64,000 nt of DNA from Datnioides undecimradiatus (GCA_008933995.1 WARS01000010.1:7481001-7545000); one strand, 5' to 3'; positions 50,001 to 59,830 are shown, counted from the stretch's first letter. The notes: generated from the letters alone by a model not told the origin. Made by a program: numbers and translations.

Positions 50001-51369
50001 CTGAATCTCTTTCAAACGGCGACAAAGCATTGCTTCAGACAGGTTTTATCATATATTCTCCCGTCTTTATCGTGCTGCGGACTGTGCTGCTTTTACTGGC
50101 TTCTTTTTCTCTCTGACTTCTTGTGTGGGCTCCTACTTTCCCAAAACCAAGGTTATTAAATCTTTTTCTCTATCGAGTTTTTGCTGTTCTACTTTGTAAC
50201 TAGCTTTTGGCAGAGAAAGTGAGCCAGTTTTATGCCAGCTGTCCATGTGTAGTACTCGGCTATAAAAAGTCTGCTCAAACATGCTTAGACTGGCGAAAAG
50301 ACAGTTCTCTGTGGACCAGGCTTTGTACAGGTGGGGGACATTTGAAACGGGAAAGGATTTTCCCCAGACTGTTGCCACAAAATATGAATTACACAACATT
50401 AAAGTCAGAATTTACATCTCATGTTTGTAAATTGATGCAAGACTGATAGAACGACTAAACTTGTTGTTTCCATTTAAACGAAAGGCTAACTACTCTTCTG
50501 CAGATTTATTTATTAATTTGAGAACATATGGAAGATTAAAAGTGTAAAATTAGCCTGTAATTCACAAGAAAAGAGCACAATTTTCCAAAAAAGTGTTTTT
50601 TCTTCTTTCCTGTCATCTTAGTTGTTTTCACACCCCTTAGATGTGCGTGTAGTTAAGTGATTTTTAACACAACATCTGTTTACTTCCAGCTCATTATCTC
50701 ATCAACAGAGCTGATTTTCACTGTTAGACTCGTGTCTCTGTATGAATTCCTGTTGGATGTGCGTTTCTCGCCTCTGTAGGGAAAACAGCCAAAGAGGAGC
50801 CACTGTTTCCCACCCATGAACAGAGAACACCGGAAGATCATCCATGAGCTAGCTGAGGTTTACGGCGTGGAGAGCGTGAGCTACGACAGCGAGCCCAAAC
50901 GCAACGTAGTCATCACGGCCCAAAAGTGAGACAGAAGTGTCCCTGAATATGCTTGAAAACACATGTAGAACCGAATGCGTTCTCAATGAGCATAAGTTGT
51001 GATTGTGGATTTGAAGATGTCTTCTCATTCTCAGAGGGAAGTCGGCGTGTCCAAACTCAACCCTGACATCACTGATAGAGCGAGAGACAACTGTAAGGGC
51101 CCCTCCTCCCATCGCTCATATCAAACAGCACAGCAGCAAGTAAGTACAGGATTCTAAACATAACCAAATGCCACAGAAGTGTCCTTAAACATCACATTAA
51201 ATTATCAACTGTTATGCCCCTGCTTGTCCGCAATCATTGGTTTATATTCGATGGCCTTCTTATGACTAATTTTCTTTTCAATTCTCCCTCCAGGGCGGCC
51301 AGTGGAACCACCTGGTCAAAGATGGCTAAGGAAGAGCCTGTTATTGATTACTTTGATGTCCAGGACTAA
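40998..51369 (+). CDS. nfx1: nfx1, transcriptional repressor NF-X1, complete, 23 coding exons
   Basis: NFX1 is a nuclear cysteine-rich protein that binds X-box promoter elements (first described for MHC class II) and, in its long form, acts in mRNA regulation. Twenty-three plus-strand exons with GT-AG borders and consistent phases sum to 3,288 nt, giving 1,095 residues (human long form about 1,120). Order: disordered, RG-rich N-terminus (1-317, mostly one 927-nt exon); RING/PHD-like finger (about 331-383, CMVC...HVFHLNC...CPAC); NF-X1-type zinc fingers (about 400-895); R3H domain (about 1,000-1,068, with Arg1005-x3-His1009); C-terminus IDYFDVQD, as in human. The R3H domain and lack of a membrane tail exclude NFXL1. 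The initiator MAE matches human. The N-terminal PAM2 motif of mammals is not recognisable. Confidence 0.96.
41825..42751 (+). CDS. nfx1: nfx1 coding exon 2 (large disordered N-terminal exon)
   Basis: 927 nt, acceptor ttgcag, donor gttaga. It encodes a hydrophilic, low-complexity segment with Arg/Gly-rich stretches ([12 protein letters not shown]) and ends in ETQTG, matching human ETHTG. It has little similarity to human otherwise. It opens with [11 protein letters not shown], where mammals have the PAM2 motif. Confidence 0.93.
42896..43057 (+). CDS. nfx1: nfx1 coding exon 3 (RING/PHD-like finger)
   Basis: 162 nt encoding [20 protein letters not shown], then [20 protein letters not shown] and RSPASQAD. 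It carries C331xxC334, CxxC and HxxC zinc ligands of the atypical RING finger. Confidence 0.97.
43379..43456 (+). CDS. nfx1: nfx1 coding exon 4 (end of RING finger)
   Basis: 78 nt encoding [20 protein letters not shown] and FC. It holds the last CxxC of the RING-like finger. Acceptor tttcag, donor gtgagt. Confidence 0.96.
43793..43898 (+). CDS. nfx1: nfx1 coding exon 5 (first NF-X1 finger region)
   Basis: 106 nt encoding [20 protein letters not shown] and [14 protein letters not shown]. It starts the cysteine/histidine-rich array; CNHPC is the typical NF-X1 spacing. Confidence 0.96.
44108..44179 (+). CDS. nfx1: nfx1 coding exon 6 (NF-X1 finger)
   Basis: 72 nt encoding [20 protein letters not shown] and GKT. 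The CHPGPCPxCP core is diagnostic of the family. Phase 2 at both ends. Confidence 0.96.
44330..44469 (+). CDS. nfx1: nfx1 coding exon 7 (NF-X1 fingers)
   Basis: 140 nt encoding [40 protein letters not shown] and QLQVQQ. It covers one complete finger repeat. Confidence 0.96.
44567..44666 (+). CDS. nfx1: nfx1 coding exon 8 (NF-X1 finger)
   Basis: 100 nt encoding [19 protein letters not shown] and [11 protein letters not shown]. It matches human CYCGSTSRDVLCGTD closely. Confidence 0.96.
44749..44966 (+). CDS. nfx1: nfx1 coding exon 9 (NF-X1 fingers)
   Basis: 218 nt encoding [39 protein letters not shown] and [20 protein letters not shown]. Acceptor attcag, donor gtgaga, phase 1. Confidence 0.96.
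45643..45740 (+). CDS. nfx1: nfx1 coding exon 10 (NF-X1 finger)
   Basis: 98 nt encoding [20 protein letters not shown] and CRCGSKTK, ending in phase 0 at gtcagt. Confidence 0.96.
45854..45884 (+). CDS. nfx1: nfx1 coding exon 11 (31-nt micro-exon)
   Basis: 31 nt encoding [10 protein letters not shown] plus one base. It aligns with the human ELPCTSLKSE segment between two fingers. Although short, it is required to keep frame from exon 10 to exon 12. Confidence 0.93.
45969..46051 (+). CDS. nfx1: nfx1 coding exon 12 (NF-X1 finger)
   Basis: 83 nt encoding [20 protein letters not shown] and CGELCCV. Phase 0 at the gtgagt donor. Confidence 0.96.
46496..46604 (+). CDS. nfx1: nfx1 coding exon 13 (NF-X1 finger)
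   Basis: 109 nt encoding [20 protein letters not shown] and [15 protein letters not shown]. The [14 protein letters not shown] core is the same as in human. Confidence 0.97.
46777..46896 (+). CDS. nfx1: nfx1 coding exon 14 (NF-X1 finger)
   Basis: 120 nt encoding [39 protein letters not shown]. Phase 1 at gtgaga. Confidence 0.97.
46981..47060 (+). CDS. nfx1: nfx1 coding exon 15 (NF-X1 finger)
   Basis: 80 nt encoding [20 protein letters not shown] and WCMGKHE. Near-identical to human over its length. Confidence 0.97.
47136..47366 (+). CDS. nfx1: nfx1 coding exon 16 (NF-X1 fingers)
   Basis: 231 nt, phase 0 at both ends. Encodes [37 protein letters not shown] and [20 protein letters not shown]. 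It holds the last two complete finger repeats. Confidence 0.97.
47879..47952 (+). CDS. nfx1: nfx1 coding exon 17
   Basis: 74 nt encoding [20 protein letters not shown] and SSYQ. The CDCGRRKE motif closes the cysteine-rich array. The split Arg codon continues in exon 18. Confidence 0.96.
48031..48132 (+). CDS. nfx1: nfx1 coding exon 18
   Basis: 102 nt encoding [20 protein letters not shown] and [13 protein letters not shown]. It aligns with human IAAISMASKITDMQLGGS. Phase 2 at both ends. Confidence 0.96.
48553..48690 (+). CDS. nfx1: nfx1 coding exon 19
   Basis: 138 nt encoding [20 protein letters not shown], then [21 protein letters not shown] charged helical segment between the fingers and the R3H domain. 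Confidence 0.96.
48864..48930 (+). CDS. nfx1: nfx1 coding exon 20
   Basis: 67 nt encoding [20 protein letters not shown] and NK, ending in phase 0. It is followed by the longest nfx1 intron here (1,849 nt). Read-through past the donor would meet a TGA after 13 codons. Confidence 0.95.
48997..49020 (-). promoter_or_regulatory. CTCF-like site in nfx1 intron 20
   Basis: The minus strand reads CCACCAGAGGGAGC (49,002-49,015), a good match to the CTCF core. The position is 70 nt after nfx1 exon 20. Confidence 0.35.
50780..50925 (+). CDS. nfx1: nfx1 coding exon 21 (R3H domain)
   Basis: 146 nt encoding [20 protein letters not shown], then [20 protein letters not shown]-x3-H (Arg1005, His1009) is the defining R3H pair for single-stranded nucleic acid binding. 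Confidence 0.97.
51035..51139 (+). CDS. nfx1: nfx1 coding exon 22 (end of R3H)
   Basis: 105 nt encoding [20 protein letters not shown] and [14 protein letters not shown]. Acceptor tctcag, donor gtaagt, phase 2. Confidence 0.96.
51294..51369 (+). CDS. nfx1: nfx1 coding exon 23 (C-terminus and stop)
   Basis: 76 nt encoding [20 protein letters not shown] and VQD, then TAA. The last eight residues are identical to human NFX1. Confidence 0.97.
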
Positions 51370-51530
51370 AATACAGCCAAAAACACAGAGGAACCCTCAG
51401 GATCTACTCAGAATCACCAGTCTACATATGCCAAAAGCCCAGATAACCTTTTTCATTTGTGTTCATTAAAGATCATTAAGAATTCCTCTGGCTTGAAAAG
51501 CAAATAAAGTTATCTTTGGAAATATCTCCA
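51370..51530 (+). terminator. nfx1: nfx1 3' UTR with polyadenylation signal
   Basis: After the nfx1 stop there is a canonical AATAAA at 51,503-51,508, and an ATTAAA about 40 nt earlier. Cleavage is expected 10-30 nt after the AATAAA. This gives a short 3' UTR of about 150 nt, inferred from the signal only. Confidence 0.7.
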
Positions 51531-51539
51531 AGGTGTGAT

Positions 51540-53350
51540 TTCCTCCTGGGAACACCCAGCCTTGGTATATCAAGGAGGGGGAATCAAATGCAGCATCAGT
51601 TGTTTCCCTTGAGTTTAGTTATTAAAGTCGATAAAGCCTCACTTAGATTCTAAGGATGGATCATCCTGAAAAGCTCCTGATTGTTTTGTTTGCCTCCTTT
51701 TTGTGAGCAGCCAGTCAGTTACTGAACACAACGTAATAGAAAGTGAAATTCTCCCTTATTTAAAAGACAGGCATAGCTCATATCTCCACAGTAGATGCTT
51801 TTCAGATTGAGCTATTCTGGTTTAAGATTCTCAAACAGCATGCCCGAATCGTTTTCAGCCATGGGATATCTTTTGTTCTCTTTGCTGGTGTTGAGCCAAG
51901 GGTTCAGTAGTAAACCTCTGCTGATTGAGTTTGTGGGTGGGTAGGAGTGGGCTGCACTGCGGAAAGAAAGCTTTGTTTGAAACATGGCTATGACCCAGAT
52001 GTGCTGCACTTCCAGAAAGCTCTTCCTCTGTAAAATCTGAAGTGACTTTCAGATCTTCAGGTCCTGATAGAGCTCCCATTGATGTTGGTCAGCTGTTTAA
52101 CCTGATCTCTCTAATTGATGAACCTTTACACTCTCACCTCTGCAGCTGGTACGTTATGTGTTTAGATGCAAATATGCTGACATTACAAACTGTCCTGCAG
52201 TCACGTGACAGCTCCAGATGTGCAGTTTGTATTCACATACGCAGGGAGCACTCTGTACATTATCCCTTGTATCAAACCACTAGCAACAGCCCATTCCTCA
52301 CAGACACTTTGGGCTCTGCCTTTGTCATGGTGTGCGTTTTTGCTATTTGGATGAACTTTTTACAAACACAATTAGTTTCTACAAGAAACATGCATATGAG
52401 CTCTTTAAATTTAAAACATTGTCCTGCCTAAATTAATTTGCTCTCATTTTATTTTACAAAGGGGAATACTACATTTCTCATATAATACCTCATATTATAT
52501 AGAACAATAGCCTGCTCAATATACACTTTGAATTCCTTTTGACATTAGTGTATCTCTGCAGCAGTCTTACATGAACTTGTAGTTCATGAACTTGTAATTT
52601 CCCAAGTTACAAATGTCATATTTCCTTTTAGATGCTGCTGTCAAATAAGATAGTGGTATCTAAAAGCTTTACAAGGTGGTTTAATTAGAAGTTTAACCTA
52701 TAATATGTTTATAGGAACAACATTTTGGGGTTGTCAGGTTGTGAAAAAATCCCTTTTGCTTGTGTTTATCCCTTAAATGTGTTGACTCAAGGATTAGAAT
52801 CAACTTGTTTTATCCAAATATGTTGACGTTTGACTCCACGTCAGCTTAAATGCCAATTTAACAGGACAATACGGCGAACTGTACAGCTGCATTAATGTTA
52901 CAACACCATGAACATCCTTTTCAGCCCTTTTACAGAAGATAAGTAGCTAAAGAGATTCTTCACAACCTTAAAAATGTCCTTATTATAGCCTCATTATGAT
53001 GTATAAAGCGTTTCAAAATTATTAATCAAAAGGCTATATTATTATTACTTAAAAACTCTTCACGAAGGCTGTCTGATTAGAGAGTGCTTCATTTCTTTAG
53101 GTTAGGGAGCTGCTGGTGCTCTTCTGTTGCTGTAGTAAACAGGTTTTATTCGGTGCATCACTGAGGCCCGACGTGCCCACAAAAAAGTCTTTGTTCATGC
53201 AGGGCGCATATGTTTTACAGCCTTTGCGAAAGGGTTTGTCAGTTTCACTCCTGTTAAATCCCCCATCGGACAGCACAACGCAGACCCAGTTAAACCCCCA
53301 AAACCCGCTTATGAGGATAATTTGATGACACTCCCTGCCACTGGTGATTT
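51540..53350. other. intergenic region after nfx1
   Basis: 1.8 kb without a recognisable exon, RNA gene or repeat. Mostly AT-rich. There is a short direct repeat (ATGAACTTGTA twice) near 52,570-52,600. Confidence 0.6.
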
Positions 53351-53359
53351 TTCATTATA

Positions 53360-53660
53360 TCGACTCTCCAGCAGAGACCGCGCCTGCGCTCCTGCTCCCT
53401 TCCGAACAAGGCTTCACCAATCCTGGCTCTGGCTCCATCCCCGGCTCGGCGTCTCACAGGCCAGTGCTAATAAGTCGCCTAGCTGTCCAGTAATGGGGAA
53501 GTGATAGGGAGACGCTGCTGTCTGAACAAGCCGTGAGGAAGTTGAGGAGTGAAGGGAAGCTCCGCGCCGCGCCGGACCGGACATCTCCACAGAGACACAT
53601 CCTACAGTTGCTGTTGTTGAGTAGCACCCCCCAAAAAAGCGCATAGTGATGGAGAGAAAG
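53360..53660 (+). CDS. candidate first exon of an unidentified plus-strand gene (ATG at 53,649)
   Basis: A CpG-rich stretch (about 53,360-53,600) leads to an ATG in good Kozak context (G at -3, G at +4), with an in-frame TAG nine codons upstream. After four codons (MERK) a GTATGG donor follows at 53,661. This is what a short first coding exon before a long intron looks like. I could not identify the gene or a second exon in the remaining 10 kb. It might also be a chance ATG in a non-coding first exon. Confidence 0.35.
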
Positions 53661-53867
53661 GTATGGATGCTTCTGCTACCTTGTGATACATTAGCACATT
53701 TGTTTTATTCCACATCACTTTGCCTCGCTGAGTCTGCGCTGCTCTGGATCCGCATCCACCATTGAAACTATTCTTTATATATTTTCTTTATCCTGTAGGC
53801 GCGTTGCCAGCCGGATTAGTGCGCACCGGAGTTTTTTCCTCGTCTAGCTGTAATTTATTGTGCATCC

Positions 53868-53890
53868 AAAAAAAAAAAAAAAAAAAAAAA
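53868..53890. repeat. poly-A tract (23 A)
   Basis: Homopolymer of 23 A about 200 bases after the candidate MERK donor. Confidence 0.85.
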
Positions 53891-54944
53891 TCTGCCAGGA
53901 TTAATTTTCCACCTCGTGTTGTATATTTCGGATTATTCCGAGGTGTACAGCCGCATGGTGCACAATGTATTAGAGGATATTGAGCAGGGAGCGGGGATAT
54001 GGTTGGGAATATTTAAGGGGACTGTAGGCTACAGTAGCTCTGTCTGCATCATCACACAGCTCACTGTATAGTTGCAGCACCTCACCCCTCCACCTCCACC
54101 TCCCACCCCTCCCCGTTTTCCAGCCGACGCAGACACCAGCGCGGCTTGTTAACCTTGACTCGTGTGGGAAACAGACACTTGAGGAGTAATACAGCGGGGA
54201 TGCACGGTGAAACCCAGCAGAGAGCGGACCATCCTCTTTACATCTTTACGCATGTCTTTAATTCATTCGCCGTCTCCCCCTCCCTCCCCAACTCCCCCCC
54301 TCCTCTCCCCTCCCTCACCCTCCTTGATTCAGGGCGCACACGGTCGTGTAATGGTGCTTCATGTCGGGCTGTTAGTGCCCCGTAAGTCTGCAAGTGTGCT
54401 TTGGTCCTCGCAGGAAAAGTTTCGGTTTCCTTGTGTTAATGTGCTGGCAGGCAGTGGGTACACACAGCAGCGGGAAAGGAATATTTGGGGTGTACAGTTT
54501 GAGCCAGATCTACTTTTGCTGATCCAAAGGAAAATCTAATTATTATATTCCAGCTGCAAAATATTCACTTCTGTTGGAAATAAACCTGCTCTCTGACAGT
54601 TTATAAGACTCCTCCTAGAGAAACCACCAAACCAGAGGTGTCCGAACATTTTCTACAGTAAAAATGAAAATTAATGTCAGGTTAAGGGCCCAAAGCAAAC
54701 GTCTCTTATGAGCATATTGTAAAGTTGGAAGAGGATCCCAAAGTTGCCTTAATTGACTGATTTCTTATACTTTGCCCTTAGCTCTTATATTATGAAAAAT
54801 AATAATTTGGTATCCAACATATTTTTACCTCACAAATGAACCAAACAGTTGTTCATTTTAGAAGAATTCATTTTTAAAAAAACACACTGTGGGTCAAACC
54901 TATCCTTGTTGGAGGCCCTGCTTTGGGCAGCATTACACTAAACT

Positions 54945-55215
54945 CTGTATTAAAGAAACAGTTTGATATTTTTGCTTTTGTGCTGTGGGTTTAATGAGAA
55001 TATTGATACCACTCTCATGTCTGTACATTAAATGTAAAGCTACAACTATCAGCCAATGAGACCAGTATAGCATAAAGACTAGCATAAAGAGCTAAATAGC
55101 TCACCTAGCTATCCTCAAGCTAACTCTCACATGACACCTTGCCTTGTTTGTTAACACATTCAAAAGCCAAGGTGTAAAAACAACATGATATTTATGTAGT
55201 CATATCGTCAACACA
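54945..55215 (+). repeat. diverged fish interspersed repeat (ACCACTCTCATGTCTGTAC family), direct copy
   Basis: Contains TTGATACCACTCTCATGTCT, then AAAGCTACAACTATCAGCCA, GCATAAAGACTAGCATAAAG, and later AAAAGCCAAGGTGTAAAAAC, in the order of a very abundant fish repeat. It starts about 1.3 kb after the candidate MERK exon. Confidence 0.65.
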
Positions 55216-55324
55216 CCTTTCAAAGCGTTGTGTACCTGCTACTAGTCTTAATCTAAATTAAGATAACTGGCTGCTAGCTGATGGACTGGCAGAGTGCTGC
55301 CTGTGGGAACTCTCAGCTGAAGTG

Positions 55325-55380
55325 TATGCTAACTGTGAAGCTACAGGTAGCAGCCAGTTAGCTGACCGAGCTACATAAAT
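55325..55380 (+). repeat. partial direct copy of the same repeat
   Basis: GTGAAGCTACAGGTAGCAGC followed by CAGTTAGCTGACCGAGCTAC repeats the core block of the copy at 54,945-55,215. Confidence 0.5.
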
Positions 55381-55499
55381 GCAAGAAAAAGGAAGAAACA
55401 GCTATCCTGGCTGCACGTAGTGACTACAAAAACAACAAAACAATAAAACCAAGCAATTTAATTTTTACCGATTTCCAAATTAAACATATAGTATGCTAA

Positions 55500-55615
55500 T
55501 AATAAGATTAATTGGTTGGCTTGTTAGCTTGAACTGATGCATGAAAGCAGTTTTCATCTGTTTCCATTCTTTATGCTATGCTAATCTAATCAGCTGCAGC
55601 TATAACTTTTGTATA
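55500..55615 (-). repeat. inverted copy of the same repeat
   Basis: The minus strand reads AGCTGCAGCTGATTAGATTA, then GCATAGCATAAAGAATGGAA, the core block in reverse orientation. With the direct copies it forms a loose inverted pair within 600 bases. Confidence 0.55.
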
Positions 55616-56000
55616 AGTCACACAGACCTGAGAGTTGTGCTTTGTCAAACTCCAAGCAAGACTGTGAAAAAGTGTGCATTTTTCGCACATGTCGAAATTT
55701 GGTATTTCTCATGAATCACCACACTGGTTCTCTTTGTTGCTGTTAATGTTTTTAGTTCAAATTTAGGGAACAGGAAAAGTACAACATTTTGTTATTTTGT
55801 TTATTCTATCATCTTACTTTAGCTTCCACAGTGTGGATTCATGTCAGTGTCAGTAAAACTGAGCTTAGAGGAGCTTGAGAAGGCTAAAAACTTTGAGTCA
55901 ACATGTGTTTTTTTGGACAAGGCATTCATCCCACTATAATAACTGCAAATGTGCTGTCACTGAACTCATTGTACTTTTTAAAGGTTTTTTCAGGTTTCAG

Positions 56001-56001
<1 letters not shown>

Positions 56002-56070
<69 letters not shown>
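56002..56070. repeat. CT microsatellite (long mirror-repeat tract)
   Basis: About 69 bases of CT with one TT step near the middle. It is a polypyrimidine mirror repeat with triplex-forming potential. Confidence 0.95.
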
Positions 56071-56072
<2 letters not shown>

Positions 56073-58142
56073 TCCTGCCTGCTCTGGTTTTATGTACAGA
56101 ACTGTTGAGCTCTGTAGGACTTGGTGACTCAGCTGCTTTCTGATTTCAAACAGCACCATCACAGGCACTTCAGAATGATGCTTTACATGAAAAGAGCACA
56201 GACGCAGGCATTTGGGTGCAATTAGTCAACAAATTGAACATTGCATAACCGCTCTTATTTCAGAAAATTGCTTATAGTCCCTCTGAAGTCCTTTCATTAA
56301 TTTTCCCCGTATGTAAAGAGTATTTTCAGATAGGATATTTATTATATTTCCATACAATGATGCAGGAATGTCCTATCGCCTCTGCTTTTTCTTACTGCTC
56401 AGTGTTACTTTGCATTTCATCTGTATAGTAAGACTCTGAGCTGAGCCCTGTACTCAAGTTGTGATGTGATTTCTCTTAAATTGTGACTTAATGTTTTCCA
56501 TATACGCGGTTGATCCTCGTCTGCGATACAGGCGCGCTCTGTGAGAAAAAATAGGACTAAAATAGCTAAATTTCAAACCGCAGTCTTCCCTGACCCAGCT
56601 GCTGGCACAGATATTCCCTTCAGTATAAAGAAAAAGGAGAACAGTCCCATTAGTATGCAAGGTGCCGTCACAGCTCCTGAGGTCTGATAGAGGATCAGAG
56701 GATCAGCTCCTTTTACAGTCTGCTGAATGCTTGACCTGGCTTTTTAAGGAAAGCCACACTGTAGCCCCCACCTCCTGTACTCCCCTAACTCACACACATT
56801 AACACCCCAGCCACTCTGTTCAGTCATGTTTGAAATTTAGTTTTGGAGACTCATCAAGGTCAATCAATGTTTGACTGAGCGTACAGTTTCGGCTCTGCAG
56901 TTTTTGTTAAACTTTATATTTTCACGCTGTTTCTCCACCAGCATTGAGATTGATTAGACAGACTGGAAGCTACACACATTTTGCTTTGTTTCCTAAATAG
57001 CAGGTCACCCAATTAAATGTTCCCTGGCTTTGTGTTTCGTGTTATTTGCAGGGATAAATGGACAATGGACCACTTCCTTGTTTTTTTGGCTGGCGAGGAA
57101 TGTGCTTGCTCAATGGCAGAAACAAATGAGCTTACAGGACCGCTACTTATTTCACCAAATATCAGAGCTAAAATGGTTACCACTTTAATGAATAGTCCAC
57201 TGAGAGTAAATGGTATTGATAATCTTATAGTCATTTTCATTTTTTCAAGTAAAACCCAGGCAAAAAGCTGGTTTCAGCATCTAAAATATGAAGATTTGTT
57301 AATTTTCTTCTTCTGTTATGAAAATTGAATATCTTTGACTTTTTTGGTTAGATCTGAAGCCATATTCTTTAACTCTTGGAGGATGTGATTTGCAAAAATA
57401 TGAATTAGCTGCAGTCCTGCAAAACATTCTGAAAGTATCCTAGTATCATCTCTTACAGTAACCACTTTTCTAATAATATATATAATGATGAATTATAGCA
57501 GTGTAACATATGTGCAGTATGCTTTGCCATATACAGAGGTGCAGCTTTTGCATATTTTGCACAGAGATACAGTTCACATGTAGTAGCAGATTTTATACAA
57601 TTTCCTGTCTATATACACCACTATATATGTCTATATACACAGTCCTCTGAGCCTCCACTGTGTCATCTCCAAGGTGAGATTATAGATATTTATGGTTTTA
57701 AGTTGAGCGCAGTGTAACCCCATTAACACAACAGGTTGTAACAGTACTTTTTTAATCACAGTTATCTTACGGCACTAGCTGTTGGGGGGGAGGGGTTTCA
57801 CTTACTTATCACCCCCATTCATAATGTAGAGTTAGTCATCTAATGAGATTTTGCGCTCGACTCAGAGACAAACTGTCTGGGTCCTAATGGTGCTACAGTT
57901 CACAGAGCGGCTTGGTGACCCACTTAGATATCAACGCTCAATACTGCACCACACTCTGCTAGGGATTCAATAAAAACCAACTCGTATAGCAATGCCATGG
58001 TTGCCATTTGCAAAAAAATACACACTTTCGCTTTCAGTTGCAAGGATTTTTAATCACTTATAAAAACAACCACAAAATGATCTCAAAGAGATTGACTCTG
58101 GGTCAATTTCAGTGAATGTTTCTCCAGAAACACACACACTTT

Positions 58143-58388
58143 AGAGCTGCAACCAACAATTGTTTTCCTTATCCATTAATCTGATGATTATTTTCTCAAT
58201 TAATCATCCAGAAAATGAATCAAGCCCCAGGGGAAGTTTTATCTGACCAGAAGGCCACAAACTAAAGATATTAAATGTAGTATCACTTAAAACAAAGGAA
58301 AGCAACAAATCCTCATATTTAAAAGCGATTAACATATACTCTGATAAATACTTGTTGATTAAAGGGCTAATGGTTTCAGCTCTTTGGT
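58143..58388 (-). mobile_element. inverted-repeat-ended MITE-like element, copy 5 (both ends present)
   Basis: Begins AGAGCTGCAACCAACAATTG and ends with the complement of AGAGCTGAAACCATTAG, so both terminal inverted repeats are visible. The interior keeps CAACAAATCCTCATATTTAA. It lacks any transposase-sized ORF. Confidence 0.7.
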
Positions 58389-59019
58389 GTGTTTTGGCAC
58401 ACAGTGAAGTTCAGATTTATGTGTCACTGCTGTGGGATTGAAATAAAGAACACTGGTTTGTTGGTTTGGGTTTTATAGCATAACCTATGTCTGTGAAGTT
58501 GTTCAGGTGGTTACAGGTTGGTTCAGTGACTTAGATGATAGATGGCCGCCTTACTTGATTTTGTCATACCTAGAAAACTTGACACACGTGGTAGCAATGC
58601 TAGTTGTTCTTTAATGAGTCATCCACACAAAAACAGCCAGACCACATGAACCAAAAACACTGTAGCAGTGGTGAAACAACACATGTAACACAGACAGTAA
58701 CACCATTTAACCTGTACATCCCTGTACACAGAACATGACTGTGCATGTGGACATCTCTGACTTCTGGTCATATAACATATCATATACGTTTCTACACTTT
58801 AGTTCTTTTATGAGACAACCTATGTTTATTAGTTTACATGTCTGTAAACTTAAGTCTTTCTTCTCATCCAATAGGAAATAGTAGCCAGAACACCAACAAG
58901 TCTTTGTTCAATTTGAACAGTATAAATGTACAAAATGAAAATGTACAAATGAAGTACACACAAACAAAAGCCTGTGTGTGTTTGTTGGTCACCGGGAGGA
59001 CAGTCAGGAGGCTACAGAA

Positions 59020-59325
59020 AGAGATGGCTCTTAAGGTGGGGTTTTGAGAAATAGCAATGGAGGAGGAAGATCTAATTGTCAGAGGCAAACTATTCTACAG
59101 TTTCACTGAAAAAGCTTGATTACCTTTGGTTTTTAACATGATGTTAGGAATGAAGAGCAGCGATTGGTCAGCAGACATAAAGGGTCTGCGGTTGGAAAGT
59201 TGATTCTGTACTTCACTAGTAACCAGTGAGGACATGCCAGTACAGGTGAGATATAGTGTTATGGTGGTGTGTCTTCTTGGTGCCAGCAGAAAGTCTGAAG
59301 GAGTCTTGCAGACTGGGTCTGACAC
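59020..59325 (+). repeat. diverged dispersed fish repeat (AACCAGTG..TACAGGTGAGAT family)
   Basis: Blocks in order: CTCTTAAGGTGGGGTTTTGA, TATTCTACAGTTTCACTGAA, CAGCGATTGGTCAGCAGAC, AACCAGTGAGGACATGCCAG, TACAGGTGAGATATAG. This order is typical of an abundant dispersed repeat in teleost genomes that is often mistaken for exon sequence. No intact ORF. Confidence 0.55.
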
Positions 59326-59339
59326 GGTGTACTTACTGA

Positions 59340-59525
59340 TGTTACTTGGGGTTTTTTTTGTTTGTTTTTGGACTTTTGTGTTGTTTGGATAGTGCAGCTG
59401 AGGAGAGGCGGGAGAGGGAGAAATAGGGTGACAGGACCCCAGGTCGGACCCCGGGTGGGAATCAAAGGACTCAGTGACCAGGCACTTGCAGGTACACTAC
59501 TAGGGTGCTACTAATTAACAATTAA
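59340..59525 (+). repeat. possible SINE-like or other interspersed repeat directly after the previous one
   Basis: TTGTTTGTTTTTGG, then GAGGAGAGGCGGGAGAGGGA, ATAGGGTGACAGGACCCCAG and ACTACTAGGGTGCTACT resemble a fish repeat with a tRNA-like GGTCGGA..CCCGGG block. The copy is worn and the family uncertain. Confidence 0.4.
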
Positions 59526-59811
59526 CTCTTATTTGCTGCTTAGATGGTGCTCTGCGATCCTGAGGGAGTAGATGCACGTAAAATAAAAATATGGTGAACT
59601 GGAGTTTTCAGGAAACCTCGCCGCCTCCTCTGTCTGTCTCTCGTCTCTGTGTCTGATTATCACCTCTTGGATTCTGAGTCTTCTCGATTCGGCCCTGCAC
59701 ATACCAGTCCTGCCCTCGTTCTGTCGCACTCTCTCTCAATTCCTGCATGGGCAGAGTGGTGCTGAAAGATCCAGGCTAATACTTACCATCGCTTGGATGC
59801 AGAGCAGGAAA

Positions 59812-59830
59812 GAAGAGAGAGAGAGAGAGA
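59812..59830. repeat. GA microsatellite
   Basis: GA run of about 19 bases within purine-rich sequence. Confidence 0.85.

Noticed and set aside
40998..51369. Assignment of the plus-strand gene to NFXL1
   Set aside because: An R3H domain and the IDYFDVQD end are present, and there is no C-terminal membrane segment, so NFX1 fits.
55875..56168. Ser-Leu and Arg-Glu repeat proteins
   Set aside because: Artefacts of the CT repeat read in several frames.
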